Source of the DNA: Aurantimonas coralicida_A
GTDB taxonomy: Bacteria > Pseudomonadota > Alphaproteobacteria > Rhizobiales > Rhizobiaceae
Direction: 5' to 3'
Assembly (NCBI RefSeq): GCF_036016755.1
Contig: NZ_JAYXIH010000012.1
Coordinates: forward strand, 1-64,000
Length of the DNA: 64,000 nucleotides
Positions 62,329 through 64,000 of the stretch are shown piece after piece. Under the pieces are notes generated by a model, which saw nothing but the letters and a program-made list of their open reading frames with translations, made no database searches and was not told where the DNA came from. A program made the position numbers and the translations under genes. Within the stretch, counting starts at the first letter, position 1; each line of letters starts with the position of its first letter.

Positions 62329-63786
62329 CTATCCCGCCATCGCCGCCTTCAACGCCGGATAAAGCGCGCGATAGCGATGCCATGCGGCCTCGTAACTCCC
62401 CGTCATATCGCTCTCCGGCGCGAAACGCCGAGCAATCGGCGGCTCACGCATGATGGATTTCGCCTCCGCGCCCGTCGCCGCGCACAGGCCGAGCCGCGCG
62501 GCGCCGAAAGCCGCGCCGAAATCGCCGGCTTCCGGCAGCGCAATCTCGCTGCCCAGCACCGTCGCCATCAGTTTCAGCCAATAGGCCGAGCGCGAGCCGG
62601 CACCCACGGCGACCAACCGCTCCGGCTGCGCCCCCACGCCACCCGCTTCCAGGCAATCGCGCATGGAGAAGGCGACGCCTTCGAGCACCGCCCGCGTCAT
62701 CGCCTCACGGTCGGTGCCCGCCTCCAGCCCGGCGAAGACGCCTCTGATGTCCGAATCATTGTGCGGCGTCCGCTCGCCCGACAGATAAGGCAGAAAGACC
62801 AGCCGTCCGGGCTCGGCAAGGTCCTCGCCAAGCGCGCCGGTCAGTGTCTCCGGCTTTTCCTGTAAGAGCTGCGACAGCCACTCGACCGACCCCGCGGCCG
62901 ACAGCGTCACGCCCATCTGGTGCCAGAGGCCGGGGATGGCGTGGCAAAAGGTGTGCAGCGCCGTTTCCGGCGCCGGTGCGTAGCCCGCCGTCGCGGTGAA
63001 CAAGACGCCGGAGGTGCCGAGCGACAGAAAGCCGGTGCCGGGTTCCGCGACGCCGACGCCGCAGGCCGACGCGGCGTTGTCGCCGCCACCGCCGGCGACG
63101 ACCGTACCCGCCTTCATCCCGAAGGAGGCGGCGAGTTCCGGCCTGAGCCCGCCCGAAACCTCGGTGCCCTCGACGAGACGCGGCATGTGGGAAAGCGACA
63201 GGCCGGTCTTCTCCAGCATGCGGGTCGACCAGTGGCGCTTGCCGGTGTCGAGCCATGACGTGCCGGCGGCATCCGACATCTCGGACACCGTCTCGCCGGT
63301 GAGCCAGAGCCGCAGAGTGTCCTTCGGCAGCAGCACTTTTCGAACCTTGGCGAAAATCTCCGGCTCGTGGCGCGCGACCCAGACGAGCTTCGGCGCAGTG
63401 AAGCCGGGAAAGACGATGTTTCCGGTGATCGCGCGCGATTCCGCGTCGTCGAGTTCGCGCGCTTCTTCGTGGCTGCGCGTGTCGTTCCAGAGGATGCAGG
63501 GGCGCAGAACCCGGTCGTCCTCGCCCAGCAGCGTCGCGCCGTGCATATGGCCCGAGAGCCCGATGCCGGCAACCGCGGCAAGCTCCTCCGGGTGCTCGGC
63601 TTTCAGCTTCGCCAGGACCTCTTCGCAGGCCGCTATCCAGCTTGCCGGGTTCTGCTCCGACCAGCCGAAGCGCGGCCGCTCGACCGTGAGCGGCACGGAG
63701 ACGGATGCGATGGCGCGCTGATCCGCGTCGATCAAAAGCGCCTTCAGCGAGGATGTGCCCAGGTCGAGGCCGAGGTAATTCCGCAT
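62329..63786 (-). CDS. xylB: Xylulokinase
   Basis: 485 residues of the FGGY sugar-kinase family. The ATP site has YLGLDLGTSSLKALLID, substrate residues are in GLSGHMHGATLLG (MHG motif typical of xylulokinase) and WNDTRS, and the C-lobe has GGGGDNAASACGVG and FLPYLSGERTPHND. It phosphorylates D-xylulose. Lies 36 kb from xylFHG; xylA is not in the window. Minus strand, with the partial outer-membrane gene just upstream. Confidence 0.92.
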   Translation of the reverse strand: MRNYLGLDLGTSSLKALLIDADQRAIASVSVPLTVERPRFGWSEQNPASWIAACEEVLAKLKAEHPEELAAVAGIGLSGHMHGATLLGEDDRVLRPCILWNDTRSHEEARELDDAESRAITGNIVFPGFTAPKLVWVARHEPEIFAKVRKVLLPKDTLRLWLTGETVSEMSDAAGTSWLDTGKRHWSTRMLEKTGLSLSHMPRLVEGTEVSGGLRPELAASFGMKAGTVVAGGGGDNAASACGVGVAEPGTGFLSLGTSGVLFTATAGYAPAPETALHTFCHAIPGLWHQMGVTLSAAGSVEWLSQLLQEKPETLTGALGEDLAEPGRLVFLPYLSGERTPHNDSDIRGVFAGLEAGTDREAMTRAVLEGVAFSMRDCLEAGGVGAQPERLVAVGAGSRSAYWLKLMATVLGSEIALPEAGDFGAAFGAARLGLCAATGAEAKSIMREPPIARRFAPESDMTGSYEAAWHRYRALYPALKAAMAG

Positions 63787-63836
63787 AAGACTTCACTCTT
63801 TCCTGCTCGCGGACGCCGCACCCGCCGCCGCTTTCG

Positions 63837-64000
63837 TCAGAAACGATACCAGAGGGCGGTGATCAAGCCCCGTTCCTTGATCGCGTTGGTGCCTGCCACG
63901 GTCGCAAAGCCGCCCGCCTGCAACGACCATTGCTCGTTGAAATCGTAGACCATCGAGAGTTGCGCCTTGTGATAGGCATAGTTCTCGACATCCGCGTCGC
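63837..64000 (-). CDS. C-terminal end of an outer-membrane barrel protein (partial)
   Basis: The minus strand reads in from the right edge: about 54 residues including ENYAYHKAQLSMVYDF, QWSLQAGGFATVAG and the terminal ITALWYRF. Alternating aromatic/hydrophobic residues and the final Tyr-Arg-Phe indicate the last strands of an outer-membrane beta-barrel. The family cannot be fixed from the fragment. It ends 50 bases before the xylB start on the same strand. Confidence 0.6.
   Translation of the reverse strand, partial: DADVENYAYHKAQLSMVYDFNEQWSLQAGGFATVAGTNAIKERGLITALWYRF

Overview
The window is high-GC, gene-dense chromosomal DNA from an alphaproteobacterium, most likely Hyphomicrobiales (Rhizobiales). 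The clues are a fructose-type ABC operon with a divergent ROK regulator as in rhizobia, a single-ATPase-domain xylose ABC system, a pyrF-polA overlap followed by a DUF1330 gene, Tad-type pseudopilin-like proteins, an intracellular PHB depolymerase and short intergenic palindromic mosaic repeats. I cannot name the genus. No rRNA, tRNA, CRISPR array, insertion sequence or prophage was seen.

Layout. 0.2-4.7 kb: frcR, then the divergent frcBCA sugar uptake operon. 4.8-12.4 kb: signalling and envelope genes (globin-coupled chemoreceptor, glutathione transferase, lytic transglycosylase, a PAS-GGDEF-EAL protein, a tandem universal stress protein). 12.4-19.5 kb: palindromic repeats, a hairpin-rich gap, a small secreted protein, three TadE/TadG-like proteins, a class A PBP and a MipA-like porin. 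19.7-23.2 kb: a membrane-anchored protein with 47-residue repeats, and an M20 dipeptidase. 23.4-28.2 kb: xylFHG with a divergent ROK regulator. 28.2-31.3 kb: a di-heme oxidoreductase coupled to a CRTAC1-type protein. 31.3-37.1 kb: modABC, a PfkB sugar kinase, a cupin, a peroxiredoxin-like protein and a cytochrome P460.

37.2-51.2 kb is a catabolic block: two class III CoA-transferases, an MmgE/PrpD protein, a class I fumarase, a methylfumaryl-CoA hydratase-like MaoC protein, a tripartite tricarboxylate transporter, an HMG-CoA-lyase-like enzyme, a TAXI-type binding protein and malate synthase G. The families fit uptake of a C4-C6 di- or tricarboxylate, CoA activation, hydration, cleavage to acetyl-CoA plus a keto acid, and entry of acetyl-CoA into malate. 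Mesaconate, citramalate or itaconate are the best guesses, by inference only. No regulator gene lies inside the block.

51.4-64 kb: a small secreted protein, a PHB depolymerase with an unusual basic tail, a GNAT enzyme, then a visibly lower-GC patch (about 54.8-57.7 kb). That patch has a frameshifted Gate-domain membrane protein, an Lrp regulator and a MerR-SDR pair between two copies of the DUF1330 3' end. It is followed by DUF1330, pyrF, polA, xylulokinase and the end of an outer-membrane protein.

Many adjacent genes overlap by 3-4 bases (frcC/frcA, xylH/xylG, di-heme/CRTAC1, modB/modC, MmgE/fumarase, MerR/SDR, polA/pyrF, TadE pair), indicating translational coupling. Starts were moved from the longest frame to the codon with the best ribosome-binding site wherever one could be seen.
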